In this document: positions 16,489 to 25,748 of the stretch, in pieces
Numbering within the stretch: the first letter of the stretch is position 1
Layout: every line of letters begins with the position of its first letter
DNA from: Candidatus Harrisonbacteria bacterium RIFCSPLOWO2_01_FULL_44_18
GTDB lineage: Bacteria > Patescibacteriota > Minisyncoccia > UBA6257 > WO2-44-18
Length of the DNA stretch: 53,033 nt
Reading direction: 5' to 3'
Assembly: GCA_001817915.1 (NCBI GenBank)
Contig: MHJJ01000006.1
Span: 1 to 53,033 of the forward strand
The notes under the pieces: generated by a model
Databases searched by the model: none
What the model saw: the letters and a program-made list of their open reading frames with translations, nothing else
What the model was told of the DNA's origin: nothing
Position numbers and translations under genes: made by a program

Positions 16489-17209
16489 ATTTTTTTGAAA
16501 TTTCTACTATTTTTTTAATTTCTTCCGCATCAAGACTGGCGCCTCCAACTAAAGCGCCTTCAATTTCTTTGTGCTTTAAAAAATCTTTGGCATTCTTACT
16601 ATTCACCGAACCGCCGTAAATAATAATAGGGTTTAGGGTATAGCCACTAGCCAATAGGGTTTTTTTTATAAACTTTGCCATTTCTACTGTATTTTCCGGT
16701 TTGTCAGGAACGCCAGTGCCGATTGCCCAGATGGGCTCGTAGGCGATTATAATAGGGTTTAGGGTATAGCCACTAGCCACCAGAGAAAGATCGATCCTTA
16801 CTTCTTTTTCGAGAACTTCTTTTGTTTTGCCGGAAGCACGTTCCTTTTTTGATTCACCGACGCATAAAATCGGCGTTAGGCCGGTCTTAACCGCGGCCAC
16901 GATTTTTTTAGCTGCCATTTCATCGGTTTCCCCCAGTTTTCGTCTTTCGGAATGGCCGATTATTACATATTCAACCCCTAAATCTTTTAATTGAGCGCCG
17001 GAAACTTCTCCGGTGTAAGGACCTTCCTCTTCCCAAAATAAATCCTGCGCGCCAAGTTCCGCTTTTTTAATAACCTTTCCCGCTACTTTCAAAAATGGAA
17101 AAGGCGGGCAAATAACCAAACCTTCAATATCGCTTTCTTCGGCTAATTTTGTCGCGCGTCCTGTCGAATCCGGATTCATCTTCCAGTTGGCTATAATAAT
17201 CTTTCGCAT
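16481..17209 (-). CDS. tpiA: triosephosphate isomerase
   Basis: MRKIIIANWKMNP...YVIIGHSERR...IIAYEPIWAIGTG...IYGGSVNSKNA. Confidence 0.97.
   Translation of the reverse strand: MRKIIIANWKMNPDSTGRATKLAEESDIEGLVICPPFPFLKVAGKVIKKAELGAQDLFWEEEGPYTGEVSGAQLKDLGVEYVIIGHSERRKLGETDEMAAKKIVAAVKTGLTPILCVGESKKERASGKTKEVLEKEVRIDLSLVASGYTLNPIIIAYEPIWAIGTGVPDKPENTVEMAKFIKKTLLASGYTLNPIIIYGGSVNSKNAKDFLKHKEIEGALVGGASLDAEEIKKIVEISKKYA
16621..16651. repeat. 31-bp repeat copy in tpiA
   Basis: ataatagggtttagggtatagccactagcca; identical at 16749-16779. Confidence 0.9.
16749..16779. repeat. 31-bp repeat copy in tpiA
   Basis: ataatagggtttagggtatagccactagcca; identical at 16621-16651. Confidence 0.9.
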
Positions 17210-17236
17210 ACTTTTCTAAGTTTAACATAAAATATA

Positions 17237-17260
17237 AACCCTCGCAGTGAAACGAGGGTT
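17237..17260 (-). terminator. putative terminator for 17259..17816
   Basis: AACCCTCG-CAGTGAAA-CGAGGGTT next to the stop codon. Confidence 0.7.
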
Positions 17261-17816
17261 ATTGAGCGGCAAAAGTCGCGGAACCGAATTTAACCTGGGG
17301 CGTCCCTTTTCTTCTATCCAAACAGGTTAAGAAAGTCGTCCCCTTGTGTATCACTAAGGCAGGAGTGTCGCTTATATAATGCGTGGTGCCGGGCAACTCA
17401 ACCCAATGATGGAAAAGCGCTCCGCGATGCTCTCGGACAATCGCCAATCCTTCGGTTACGGTTGCCGGCGCTCGCTTTGCTTTTTGGCAAGACGCCAAAA
17501 CGACTTGCGGATGGTCGCCAAGCACATTGCTGCCGTCGTCAAAATCATAACGCCAGTAAAGATCGTCCGCGGGCGGATCAAAAAGATCAACGCAATAATC
17601 CAAATCTATGCTGCTAAAATCCACATTAAGCAATCCGCACTGCTTTGCCAAACTTATAAATTTTGAAGAAACTACTAAAAGCGGATTTGGCCTGTTCGGC
17701 GTTGGCAAAGGTATTCGATCCATAAAGATTTTCCCCGTCAGCCCCGCCGCCTTATGAAAACTCCTGCCGAGAAGATGCTGGCCTTGATTGTTCTTTTCAA
17801 GCTCTTCCGGCGTCAT
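17259..17816 (-). CDS. hypothetical protein, stand-alone accessory gene
   Basis: ORF from MTPEELEKNNQG; SD GTGAAAGGAGGTGGCT-ATG lies in the end of palindromic element E2. Confidence 0.65.
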   Translation of the reverse strand: MTPEELEKNNQGQHLLGRSFHKAAGLTGKIFMDRIPLPTPNRPNPLLVVSSKFISLAKQCGLLNVDFSSIDLDYCVDLFDPPADDLYWRYDFDDGSNVLGDHPQVVLASCQKAKRAPATVTEGLAIVREHRGALFHHWVELPGTTHYISDTPALVIHKGTTFLTCLDRRKGTPQVKFGSATFAAQ

Positions 17817-18083
17817 AGCCACCTCCTTTCACATAAGCTCCCGACGCGATACTGGCTAGTTTGCTGGATAACAAGGCGCGAAAGCGAAGGTGTATAAGCA
17901 TACTCCAAGCCTAAGCAACGAAGTTAGCCGGCAAACTAGCCGCATCCCGAAGGGTTGTTGCCAAAATTGTCCATCGCGACGTCGTTTCTCCTCGGAGTGT
18001 GCTTACACACCTTTGTCGTCACTCCTTGCGCTGAACAATTTTGGCTAACAACGCGTCAGGGATTTATGTGAAAGGAGGTGGCT
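17817..18083. repeat. modular palindromic element E2 (267 bp)
   Basis: ~32-bp imperfect terminal inverted repeat AGCCACCTCCTTTCACATAA...GACGCG / CGCGTC...TTATGTGAAAGGAGGTGGCT; internal hairpins GGCTAGTTTGC/GCAAACTAGCC and GCCAAAATTGT/ACAATTTTGGC. Confidence 0.9.
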
Positions 18084-18135
18084 GCCGCTCCGTGAAATTT
18101 TTTTGAAGAACCAGTATCACTATAAAGTGAACTCG

Positions 18136-18621
18136 TTAGAAAGGCAAGGCCACTATGCCTTTAATAGCCGCGAGAACAATCAACCCGGATGTCAGAACTC
18201 CCAAACCAATTGCTAAAGCCGCTCGCCAAATGGGTATGCCGAAGACAAACGCCACTACCGAACCGCTCCAGGCGCCGGTAAAAGGCAGGGGTATGGCCAC
18301 AAAAACAAACAGTGCCCAGAATTCCAGCAACGGCCGCCAATGATGATGGTGATGATAATCAAATTTCTGCTGGTGCTTATCCCGAGTGTATCGGAATAAC
18401 CAACCAAAAAATCGATTAAAGAAAAATGATTTTTGCGTCAAAAAATTGCTTAATTTATACAAAACCAGCAAAGCCGGAATAACAGGAAGAAAATTGCCCA
18501 AGACACTCCAAAAATAAGCCTCCGCGGCCGTGAATCTAAAAATTCCCATAGCTATCGGTATGGCGCCGCGAAGCTCCAAAACAGGAGAAGCTCCCAAAAG
18601 CATTGTAAGAAATTCGTTCAT
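18136..18621 (-). CDS. small multidrug export protein-like membrane protein (COG2426-type)
   Basis: MNEFLTMLLGASPVLELRGAIPIAMGIF...IPLPFTGAWSGSVVAFVFG. Confidence 0.85.
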   Translation of the reverse strand: MNEFLTMLLGASPVLELRGAIPIAMGIFRFTAAEAYFWSVLGNFLPVIPALLVLYKLSNFLTQKSFFFNRFFGWLFRYTRDKHQQKFDYHHHHHWRPLLEFWALFVFVAIPLPFTGAWSGSVVAFVFGIPIWRAALAIGLGVLTSGLIVLAAIKGIVALPF

Positions 18622-19616
18622 TTTTTCACGAGTAGTTTTGCTGCTGTATCTGGATCAATAGAATTAATTTCAACTCCGGTGCCTAATTCAAAACCGGCAT
18701 AGATGGCAACCTTAGGTAAAATTTCTATGTGCCAATGATAATGTTTATAATCTTCTTTATTTTTTAGCGGCGCCGTGTGAATGAAAAAATTATAATCAGG
18801 ATCTTTAAGATTTTTGTAAATGAGCTTTAGGGTGTTTTGAAGCGCGTCAACCACGGCGGCCACATCATGGTCATAAGTATTTTCAAAAAACGGCAGGTGC
18901 TTTTTGGGAAACACGCGCGCCTCAAAGGGACTGCGCGAAACATAGGGCGCAATAGCGATAGCGCCGTCGTTTTCATAAATTATCCGCTTTTTCTCCTTCC
19001 GTTCCCATTCAATCATCAAACAATGCACGCATTTTTTGTGCTTGTCAAAATATTTTCGCGAACCGTTCAACGAATGCGTCACGTCCGGCGGCACCACGGG
19101 GATCGCGATCAACTGATAGTGAGGATGATAAATAGACGCGCCGGCGGTCGGCCCCCAATTGTGAAATATGGAAATATATTCCAGACATTTGTCGTTAAAA
19201 AGCGCCAAATAGCGATCGCGCATCGCTTGAAAAACTAAATTAGCTTCCGATTTTGTCAATTTGGGAAAGTTTTTGTTATGGTCGCGAGTAATAATAATAT
19301 CATGGTGACCAAAGCCCGGTTGAATCGCGTAAGGGCCGCGCCGAGAAACAACGCTGCATTTTTCGCCCAAATGCCGCACGGCTGGATATTTATTTTCCAC
19401 AATCTGAATAGCCCAAGTGTGCTTATTGGGATAAACAAGATATGGTTCAGTGTCATTATTCTCCGGGGAATTCTCAAACGGGCAGTTTTTAATCGGGGCT
19501 TTTTCGCGCGGCGCGTCACGGCGAATAAAATCGCGCGGGCGCTTGACGCGCCCCGGAGCAATAACAATCCAATCGCCGGAAACAAGATCTTGCCGCAATT
19601 CGGAATTTTTAATCAT
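18618..19616 (-). CDS. galT: galactose-1-phosphate uridylyltransferase family
   Basis: ELRQDLVSGDWIVIAPGR...NWGPTAGASIYHPHYQLIAIP...HYHWHIEILPK. Confidence 0.92.
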   Translation of the reverse strand: MIKNSELRQDLVSGDWIVIAPGRVKRPRDFIRRDAPREKAPIKNCPFENSPENNDTEPYLVYPNKHTWAIQIVENKYPAVRHLGEKCSVVSRRGPYAIQPGFGHHDIIITRDHNKNFPKLTKSEANLVFQAMRDRYLALFNDKCLEYISIFHNWGPTAGASIYHPHYQLIAIPVVPPDVTHSLNGSRKYFDKHKKCVHCLMIEWERKEKKRIIYENDGAIAIAPYVSRSPFEARVFPKKHLPFFENTYDHDVAAVVDALQNTLKLIYKNLKDPDYNFFIHTAPLKNKEDYKHYHWHIEILPKVAIYAGFELGTGVEINSIDPDTAAKLLVKK

Positions 19617-19666
19617 AGTTAGATGGGGTATTAAATTTCCACGCCCTATACGCTAAACTCTAGTCG

Positions 19667-21583
19667 CTAGCGGCTAGTCGCTAATCTATTATCATAGTAC
19701 CATTCAAAAACATCTCTAGCGATCGGGACGGCATTAAGGCTTCCTTCTCGGGCATTTTCTATTAATACTAAAATCGCGATTTGCGGATTATCGGTCGGAC
19801 CATAACCAACAAAAAAAGCGTTAGTGCGCGTATTATCGGCGACTTGAGCGCTTCCGGTTTTTCCGGCGGTTTTAAAAGATAAATCAGAAAGCGTATAAGC
19901 AGTTCCGTATGGTTCGCCTACGGCGTCTTCCAATCCCCTTTGGACTTCTTTAATATCGCCGTCTAAATCGTCTAAATCAACGTAATTGGTTAACTCCTCT
20001 GCTTCAGTTTGTTTGATTAACTTCTGATTCGGGTCAATGACGCGTTTCACCAAAAACGGGCGGTAAATCTTTCCGCCATTGCCGATCGAAGCGGTAAAAT
20101 TTAAAAGCTGAAGCGGCGTCACCAAAATATCGCCCTGACCGATACTGACGTTATAAGTATCGCCAATGCGCCAAATCTGCCCGGTGCGTTTTTCTTTTTC
20201 TTCGGCGCCGGGTAAGAATCCGCTATTTTCGGCAGGTAAATCGATTCCGGTCTTCAAACCAAAAACGAATTTCTCCCAATAATGCCGAAGTTTATCTATG
20301 CCCAAGCCTTTGATGCTGTTAAAATCGCGGGTGGGGGCAAGATCGGCGCGAGGCAGGCCGCCGCCGACCGCATAAAAATAAATATTGCTGGACCTCGCCA
20401 AAGCCGAATAAAGATCTACCCAGCCGTGAGCTTTCCAATCCAAAAAACGACTGGGCTTTTCCGGATCGTAAGGATTGGGTATTTCCAAAGATCCAGACGA
20501 ATAAATCTGATCTGTCGCGTCAACGATATTTTCTTCAAGGGCGGCTAAAGCCACCAACGGTTTGATGGCGGAACCAGGGTTATAAACGCCGGAAATAGCC
20601 CGATTAAATAACGGCTTGTTGGCTGCCGCCAAAATTTTTTTGCGCTGATCATTAAGTCCGCCGGCGACAAAAATATTATTATCAAAACTGGGCAGACTAA
20701 TCAAAGACAAAATTTCTCCATTTTGAGGATTAAGCGCTATTCCGACCCCCGAATCACGGCCCAAAAATTCCAGAGCCGTTTTCAAGCGATTATAAAAATA
20801 ATTTTGCAGCTCCGCGTCAATCGTCGTTTCTAAACGATAGCCCGATCGCGGCTCCTCCGCCGCCTTTTCCTCAAGCGGCCGCGCTCGAGCATCGCGATAA
20901 ATTATGCGCTTGCCGTCAACGCCCTTCAACCAGTCGTCATAATAAGCCTCCAGTCCGGATTTACCGACAATGCCGCTTCCTTGATCGGCCATGCCGGTAT
21001 AACCAGTAATGTGGGCGAAGGCCGATCCACTGGGATATTTTCTGGTGTAATCATCAATAATTTCAACCGCCGGCAATTCAAGACCTTTTAAGGCAATGGC
21101 TTCCTCGGTGGCGATATTTCGATCAATGATTATTGAGCTGGTTTTTTCCAAATCAGCGTCATCAACCGCCCGAAACAAGAGTTGTTCATCAATGCTCAAA
21201 ACTTCGCTCAAGGTTTTCAATACGCCAGCCAACGAATCGGATTTGTCTTTAACCAATTCATTGATATTTAAAGAAACGCTGAAAGCCGGCGCGTTCTCCG
21301 CCAAAACATCGCCAAAACGATCAACGATAATTCCCCGGTTGGCCATCAAATTTATTTCTTTATGGACATTAGAATCGGCTCGGCTCTGATAAAAATTCTT
21401 TTTAAAAACATTCAAATAAAAAACACGCCCTAAGGCGATAAAACTAACTAAAAAAGCCAAGACGGCAACTAAAATAAAAGCTCTCTTGGATAAAGGCTGT
21501 TCCAGACTATCAAACCCGCGCGCAAAGTCATCAAAAACCACTTCATCAAAATCGAGATCTGATTGTTTTAATTTTTTTACCAT
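19667..21583 (-). CDS. mrdA: penicillin-binding protein 2 (peptidoglycan transpeptidase)
   Basis: YNPGSAIKPLVALAALEE, ARSSNIYFYAVGGGL, FKTAGKTGSAQV; next to mreD-mreC-mreB. Confidence 0.92.
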   Translation of the reverse strand: MVKKLKQSDLDFDEVVFDDFARGFDSLEQPLSKRAFILVAVLAFLVSFIALGRVFYLNVFKKNFYQSRADSNVHKEINLMANRGIIVDRFGDVLAENAPAFSVSLNINELVKDKSDSLAGVLKTLSEVLSIDEQLLFRAVDDADLEKTSSIIIDRNIATEEAIALKGLELPAVEIIDDYTRKYPSGSAFAHITGYTGMADQGSGIVGKSGLEAYYDDWLKGVDGKRIIYRDARARPLEEKAAEEPRSGYRLETTIDAELQNYFYNRLKTALEFLGRDSGVGIALNPQNGEILSLISLPSFDNNIFVAGGLNDQRKKILAAANKPLFNRAISGVYNPGSAIKPLVALAALEENIVDATDQIYSSGSLEIPNPYDPEKPSRFLDWKAHGWVDLYSALARSSNIYFYAVGGGLPRADLAPTRDFNSIKGLGIDKLRHYWEKFVFGLKTGIDLPAENSGFLPGAEEKEKRTGQIWRIGDTYNVSIGQGDILVTPLQLLNFTASIGNGGKIYRPFLVKRVIDPNQKLIKQTEAEELTNYVDLDDLDGDIKEVQRGLEDAVGEPYGTAYTLSDLSFKTAGKTGSAQVADNTRTNAFFVGYGPTDNPQIAILVLIENAREGSLNAVPIARDVFEWYYDNRLATSR

Positions 21584-22020
21584 ATCTTCTTATAAGTTCC
21601 TGCCCAAAATAAAACCGCGCCTAAGATAAGATTATACGCCGCCTCTGAAATAAAAATACCGACGCCGCGCGAAATAAAAGCCGGATCAATTAAAAGATAA
21701 AGCAGTAAAGTGCCGGCGAAAATCAATATTAAATTGTTGAGGGACGCGCGCCAAGGAAGCAATCGCCGGAGAAAATAAAATATGGCGGGAATCGCCGCGA
21801 AAACGATTATCGAAATTTCAAAACCAGCCGCGGTTTTTATTAATAACGCGCTAATAAGAATTAGAATCAGGTAGTCGGTGAATTTGTTGATAAAAAATCC
21901 TAAAACTATCAGCGCCGCCAAACTTAAATTAGGTTTGACGCCAGCTATGTTCAGCAAATCGGTATTTTGCAGGATGCCGGCGGCTATAACTAACAAAATG
22001 GCCGAAGCTAATCTAATCAT
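21577..22020 (-). CDS. mreD: MreD-like membrane protein
   Basis: Polytopic ~147 aa protein between mreC and PBP2. Confidence 0.65.
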   Translation of the reverse strand: MIRLASAILLVIAAGILQNTDLLNIAGVKPNLSLAALIVLGFFINKFTDYLILILISALLIKTAAGFEISIIVFAAIPAIFYFLRRLLPWRASLNNLILIFAGTLLLYLLIDPAFISRGVGIFISEAAYNLILGAVLFWAGTYKKIW

Positions 22021-22720
22021 GCACGTAAAGCTCGTCGAGATCGCTGAAATTATAAGACAAGTCCAATTCAGCTTCCTGAAACACCTCGGTTGGAGCTGTT
22101 TTTATATTTTTCACTTCTCCCAGCTTAATTCCATACGGGAAATCTTTACCGACAGAATACACTTCTTGCCCATTCTCTAAGACTTTATCTTTGGCGATCA
22201 TTGTGAGGCGCGGCAAGAGGCCTCCGACCATCAACGCCGTAATCCGTTCGTCTCCGATCTTAACCGACAGTCGCCAATCAGCGTCAAAAATGGTCCGGGT
22301 AACGCTGTAATCGTCAAAAACCTCAAGCACTTGTCCGAATAAAATATTTTCTCCCGCGGTAACCGGCGCTAATTCTTTAATGCCGGCCCGCCTGCCGGCG
22401 TTAATCGTTATCCGGCTTTGATTGTTAAGGGGATAGGTGGAATAAATTTTTACGAGAAGTTTCCGATGATCGCCGCCGCTTAAAATCTTAGCGGAATTTT
22501 TCAGCTGCGAAATCTGAGATTTTAAATTTTCATTTTCTAAATTCAGCGCGATGAATTCTTGGTAATTATTCGCGCCGATAAATAATGTCTTTATCAAAAG
22601 AATCGGCAGGGCGAAAGTTTGAGTCACCCTAGAAACAAAGATTCCTTTTTGAACAATAAAAAAATTTCCGTAAAAGAAAAGTAATAGTAGCGCCGCGACT
22701 ATAACAATTCGCAAAATCAT
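22013..22720 (-). CDS. mreC: rod shape-determining protein MreC
   Basis: N-terminal TM, coiled coil, VTAGENILFGQVLEVFDDYSVTRTIFD. Confidence 0.85.
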   Translation of the reverse strand: MILRIVIVAALLLLFFYGNFFIVQKGIFVSRVTQTFALPILLIKTLFIGANNYQEFIALNLENENLKSQISQLKNSAKILSGGDHRKLLVKIYSTYPLNNQSRITINAGRRAGIKELAPVTAGENILFGQVLEVFDDYSVTRTIFDADWRLSVKIGDERITALMVGGLLPRLTMIAKDKVLENGQEVYSVGKDFPYGIKLGEVKNIKTAPTEVFQEAELDLSYNFSDLDELYVHD

Positions 22721-22777
22721 TTTATTACCCGCTTACCAATTCCTAGTTCCTAGTTCCTAGTTACCAGTTACCAGTTC

Positions 22778-23824
22778 CTAAGTCCTAATATCTCTTGGTA
22801 TCAAAGGATTATCTAAAATCTGCTTGTATTGATCAAAATTCTCTACCGCTATGCCCGTGCCTCGCGCCACGCAAGTCAACGGATCGTCAACAACCGCCGC
22901 ATTAACAGTTAAATCTTTGGCAATAAGCTGGTCTACACCCCTAAGCAAGCTTCCGCCGCCGCAAAGATAAATTCCTCTTCGTAAAACATCTCCTACCAAT
23001 TCCGGAGGAGAAACTTCTACGACCTCCTTAACGGCTTCTACAATGGCTTTAAGCGACTTGGCGAGCGCGGCTCGAATATGAGTGTCTTTAACCAGTATTT
23101 CCTTGGGCAAGCCAGTCGCCAAATCTCTGCCGCGAATAGTCATTTCCAATTTTTGATCTACCGGAACTGCCGAACCGATAGTTGACTTTAATTCTTCGGC
23201 AGTCGGCTCGCCGATCGCCAAACTAAATTCATCGCGGATAAAACGGATGATGTCTTCGTTGAATTTATCGCCGGCCACTTTAAGACTTTTGGAAGTTACG
23301 GTGCCGCCCATGGAAATCACTGCGATTTCCGTTGTGCCGCCGCCAATGTCAATAATCATATTCGCCGTCGGCTCGTTAATCGGCAATCGCGCTCCAAGAG
23401 CGGCCGCCAAAGGTTCTTCAATCGTATAGGCCTTGGAAACGCCGGCGCCAACAATAGCGTCCTCCACGGATTTTCTTTCAACTTCGGTCAAATTGCTTGG
23501 CACGCCGATAACCGCGCGGCGATAATTCAAAAACGCGCCGGAACCGCCGATTTTTTTCAAAAAATAACGCAGCATCTCTTGAGTCATATCAAAATCAGAA
23601 ATGACTCCGTTGATCAAAGGTTTAATGACATTAATATGTTGAGGCGTTCGGCCCAGCATATTTTTCGCTTCTGTCCCGATAGCCAAAATCTGGCTAGTCT
23701 TATTGTTTAGGGCCGCGATCGACGGCTCATTAATAACAATGCCTCGGCCGGCCAGATAAACCAATGAATTAGTCGTTCCCAAATCAATCCCGATGTCTTT
23801 TGAAAAATAATTGAATAGAAACAT
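22778..23824 (-). CDS. mreB: rod shape-determining protein MreB (paralog 1)
   Basis: DIGIDLGTTNSLVYLAGRGIVINEPSIAA...IDIGGGTTEIAVISMGG. Confidence 0.96.
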   Translation of the reverse strand: MFLFNYFSKDIGIDLGTTNSLVYLAGRGIVINEPSIAALNNKTSQILAIGTEAKNMLGRTPQHINVIKPLINGVISDFDMTQEMLRYFLKKIGGSGAFLNYRRAVIGVPSNLTEVERKSVEDAIVGAGVSKAYTIEEPLAAALGARLPINEPTANMIIDIGGGTTEIAVISMGGTVTSKSLKVAGDKFNEDIIRFIRDEFSLAIGEPTAEELKSTIGSAVPVDQKLEMTIRGRDLATGLPKEILVKDTHIRAALAKSLKAIVEAVKEVVEVSPPELVGDVLRRGIYLCGGGSLLRGVDQLIAKDLTVNAAVVDDPLTCVARGTGIAVENFDQYKQILDNPLIPRDIRT

Positions 23825-23827
23825 GAG

Positions 23828-25128
23828 TTAGTTGGCTAGTTGGTTGGTTAGTCGCGCAAGAGTAACTAGTTTAACGTTCTTCTGATTCCTTGCCTTGACC
23901 TCTATTTTGCTTCCGGTTTTCTCGCTGACTACCAGTCGATAGGGAATCCCGATTAAATCCGCGTCAGCAAACTTCTCTCCGGCTGACGCGTCTCTTTCAT
24001 CAAAAAGTATCTCAACGCCGGCTTTTTGTAAAGTATTGTAAATTTTTTCCGCTTTTTTCCTAATTTCTAATTTCTCATCTTGCCTGCCGGCAGACAGGTT
24101 TCTAATTTCTAACAAATGAGCTTTATACGGCGCAACAGACTCCGGCCAAACGATACCGCGCTCGTCATTATAAATTTCAACTAGCGTGCCCATCAATCTT
24201 GTAGGACCGATGCCGTAAGAACCCATGATCACCGGTCTTGAACTGCCGTCTTTATCGCGGAATTTTAAACCATAGGCGTCTGAATAACGAGTGCCTAATT
24301 TAAAAACATTGGCGACCTCAATTCCGCGCGATTCCTTAATTTCTCCGCCGCACCGCGGACATTTCAACATTTCGACATTTCGATATTTCGACGTATCAAC
24401 TATTTCTTTATTTTGAGAAAAATCACACTGCGCACAATGAAAAATAGTATCTTCGCCTGCCGGCGATAAAACTTGGAATTCATGCGTATATTCTTTGGTA
24501 AAAGCTCCGCCGGCGGCTTCGGTAATTTTTGCGTCAAGCGAAAGTCTTTTTATAATTTTTTTATAAGCGGTAATTACTTTTTGATAATAATTGTCTAAAT
24601 CCTCCTTGCCGGCATGAAAACTGTAAAGATCTTTCATTAAAAATTCGCGGCCGCGCAATAATCCGTTTTTGGCGCGCGGCTCATTGCGGAATTTAGTTTG
24701 AATCTGATAAGCGCCCAACGGCAAGTCCTTGTAAGAATGGATGAAATCGGTGGCAATGTGAGTTATAGCTTCTTCGTGAGTCCAACCAAGGCCAAAACTT
24801 GGTAATTGGTAACCTGCCTGCCGGTAGGCAAGGTTGGTAATTGGTTAATTTTAAACATAATATCCGCGTCCCATCTGCCAGATTTTTCCCAGTATTCTTT
24901 AGCAACCAACGAGGGCATCATAAGCTCTTCCGCGCCGATGGCGTTCATTTCTTCGCGGATTATATTATTTATTTTCCCAAGCACCCGCCAACCGAGCGGC
25001 AAATAGGCGTAAACACCGGCTGAAAGTTTGCGAATAAAACCCGCCTTAATCAAAAGTCGAGCGTTAATTGCTTCCTCGTCTCTGGGAAAAGTTTTTGAGG
25101 TTTTAGTAAAAAGTTGGGACTGTTTCAT
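23828..25128 (-). pseudogene. proS: prolyl-tRNA synthetase, reading frame disrupted near 24800-24850 by repeat sequence
   Basis: N-term ORF 24763..25128 (INARLLIKAGFIRKLSAGVYAYLPLGWRVL); C-term ORF 23828..24724 (YQIQTKFRNEPRAKNGLLRGREFLMKDLYSFH); bridging SFGLGWTHEEAITHIATDFIHSYKDLPLGA is intact but in a different frame from the N-terminal ORF. Confidence 0.85.
24798..24848. repeat. composite repeat in proS
   Basis: ggtaattggtaacCTGCCTGCCGGTAGGCAAGGttggtaattggtta; related LSAGRQ-encoding copy at ~24079-24098. Confidence 0.75.
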
Positions 25129-25130
25129 AA

Positions 25131-25164
25131 CTTGATATTTCGATATATCGATATGTCAATATAT
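25131..25164. repeat. CGATATATCGATATGTC-type repeat
   Basis: Related copies at 25347-25372, 25637-25674 and 24365-24400. Confidence 0.8.
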
Positions 25165-25168
25165 CGAG

Positions 25169-25636
25169 TTACTCTTCTCCATACATCCTCTCATAAACTT
25201 CCGGCGCGTATTGCTTTATTAATTCTTTCGCCGGATCTGCTTTTGGGATATGTTTGAACTGCAACCCGCGCCTTGATCCGCCTTTAACTTTTTCTGAAAA
25301 ACTTTGAATTAACCGCGAACATTCATCTGTTAATTTTAAACCATCTCGAAATTTCGATATATCGATATATCGTCTGTCGCTTGCTATGTACAATTGACTT
25401 CTTACTTCGCCAACTTCGCCTTTAGCAATAAATAACGCGTCAACAAACTCAGCTTGGGTGCCACGATCAAATCCCTCGGCAATATTTGACATTGGAGAAG
25501 TCGCCGCTCGCCTTATTTGACGCTTCAAATCCGGATCGCGAAATTTTGAATCGTCGGTAATATCATAAACGAAATTTGCAAGCGCTTTTGCTTTCTGCCA
25601 ACAAATCAAATCTTCAAATTTTTGAATAGAAGCCAT
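25169..25636 (-). CDS. four-helix bundle protein, 23S rRNA intervening-sequence (IVP/S23) family
   Basis: MASIQKFEDLICWQKAKALANFVYDITDDSKFRDPDLKRQIRRAATSPMSNIAEGFDRGT...FIAKGEVGEVRSQLYIA. Confidence 0.88.
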   Translation of the reverse strand: MASIQKFEDLICWQKAKALANFVYDITDDSKFRDPDLKRQIRRAATSPMSNIAEGFDRGTQAEFVDALFIAKGEVGEVRSQLYIASDRRYIDISKFRDGLKLTDECSRLIQSFSEKVKGGSRRGLQFKHIPKADPAKELIKQYAPEVYERMYGEE

Positions 25637-25748
25637 ACTCGATATTTCGACATATCGATATTTCGATATATCAATTGTCTTGAGTATATAGTCTTTTAAG
25701 ATAAAAAAAAAGCCTCGCGTCAAAAGGCGGCAGGGGGCAAGAAAAGAA

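Noticed and set aside
23828-25128. Programmed ribosomal frameshift in proS
   Set aside because: No slippery heptamer or pause structure recognised beyond the repeat hairpin; mutation, split gene or assembly error is simpler.
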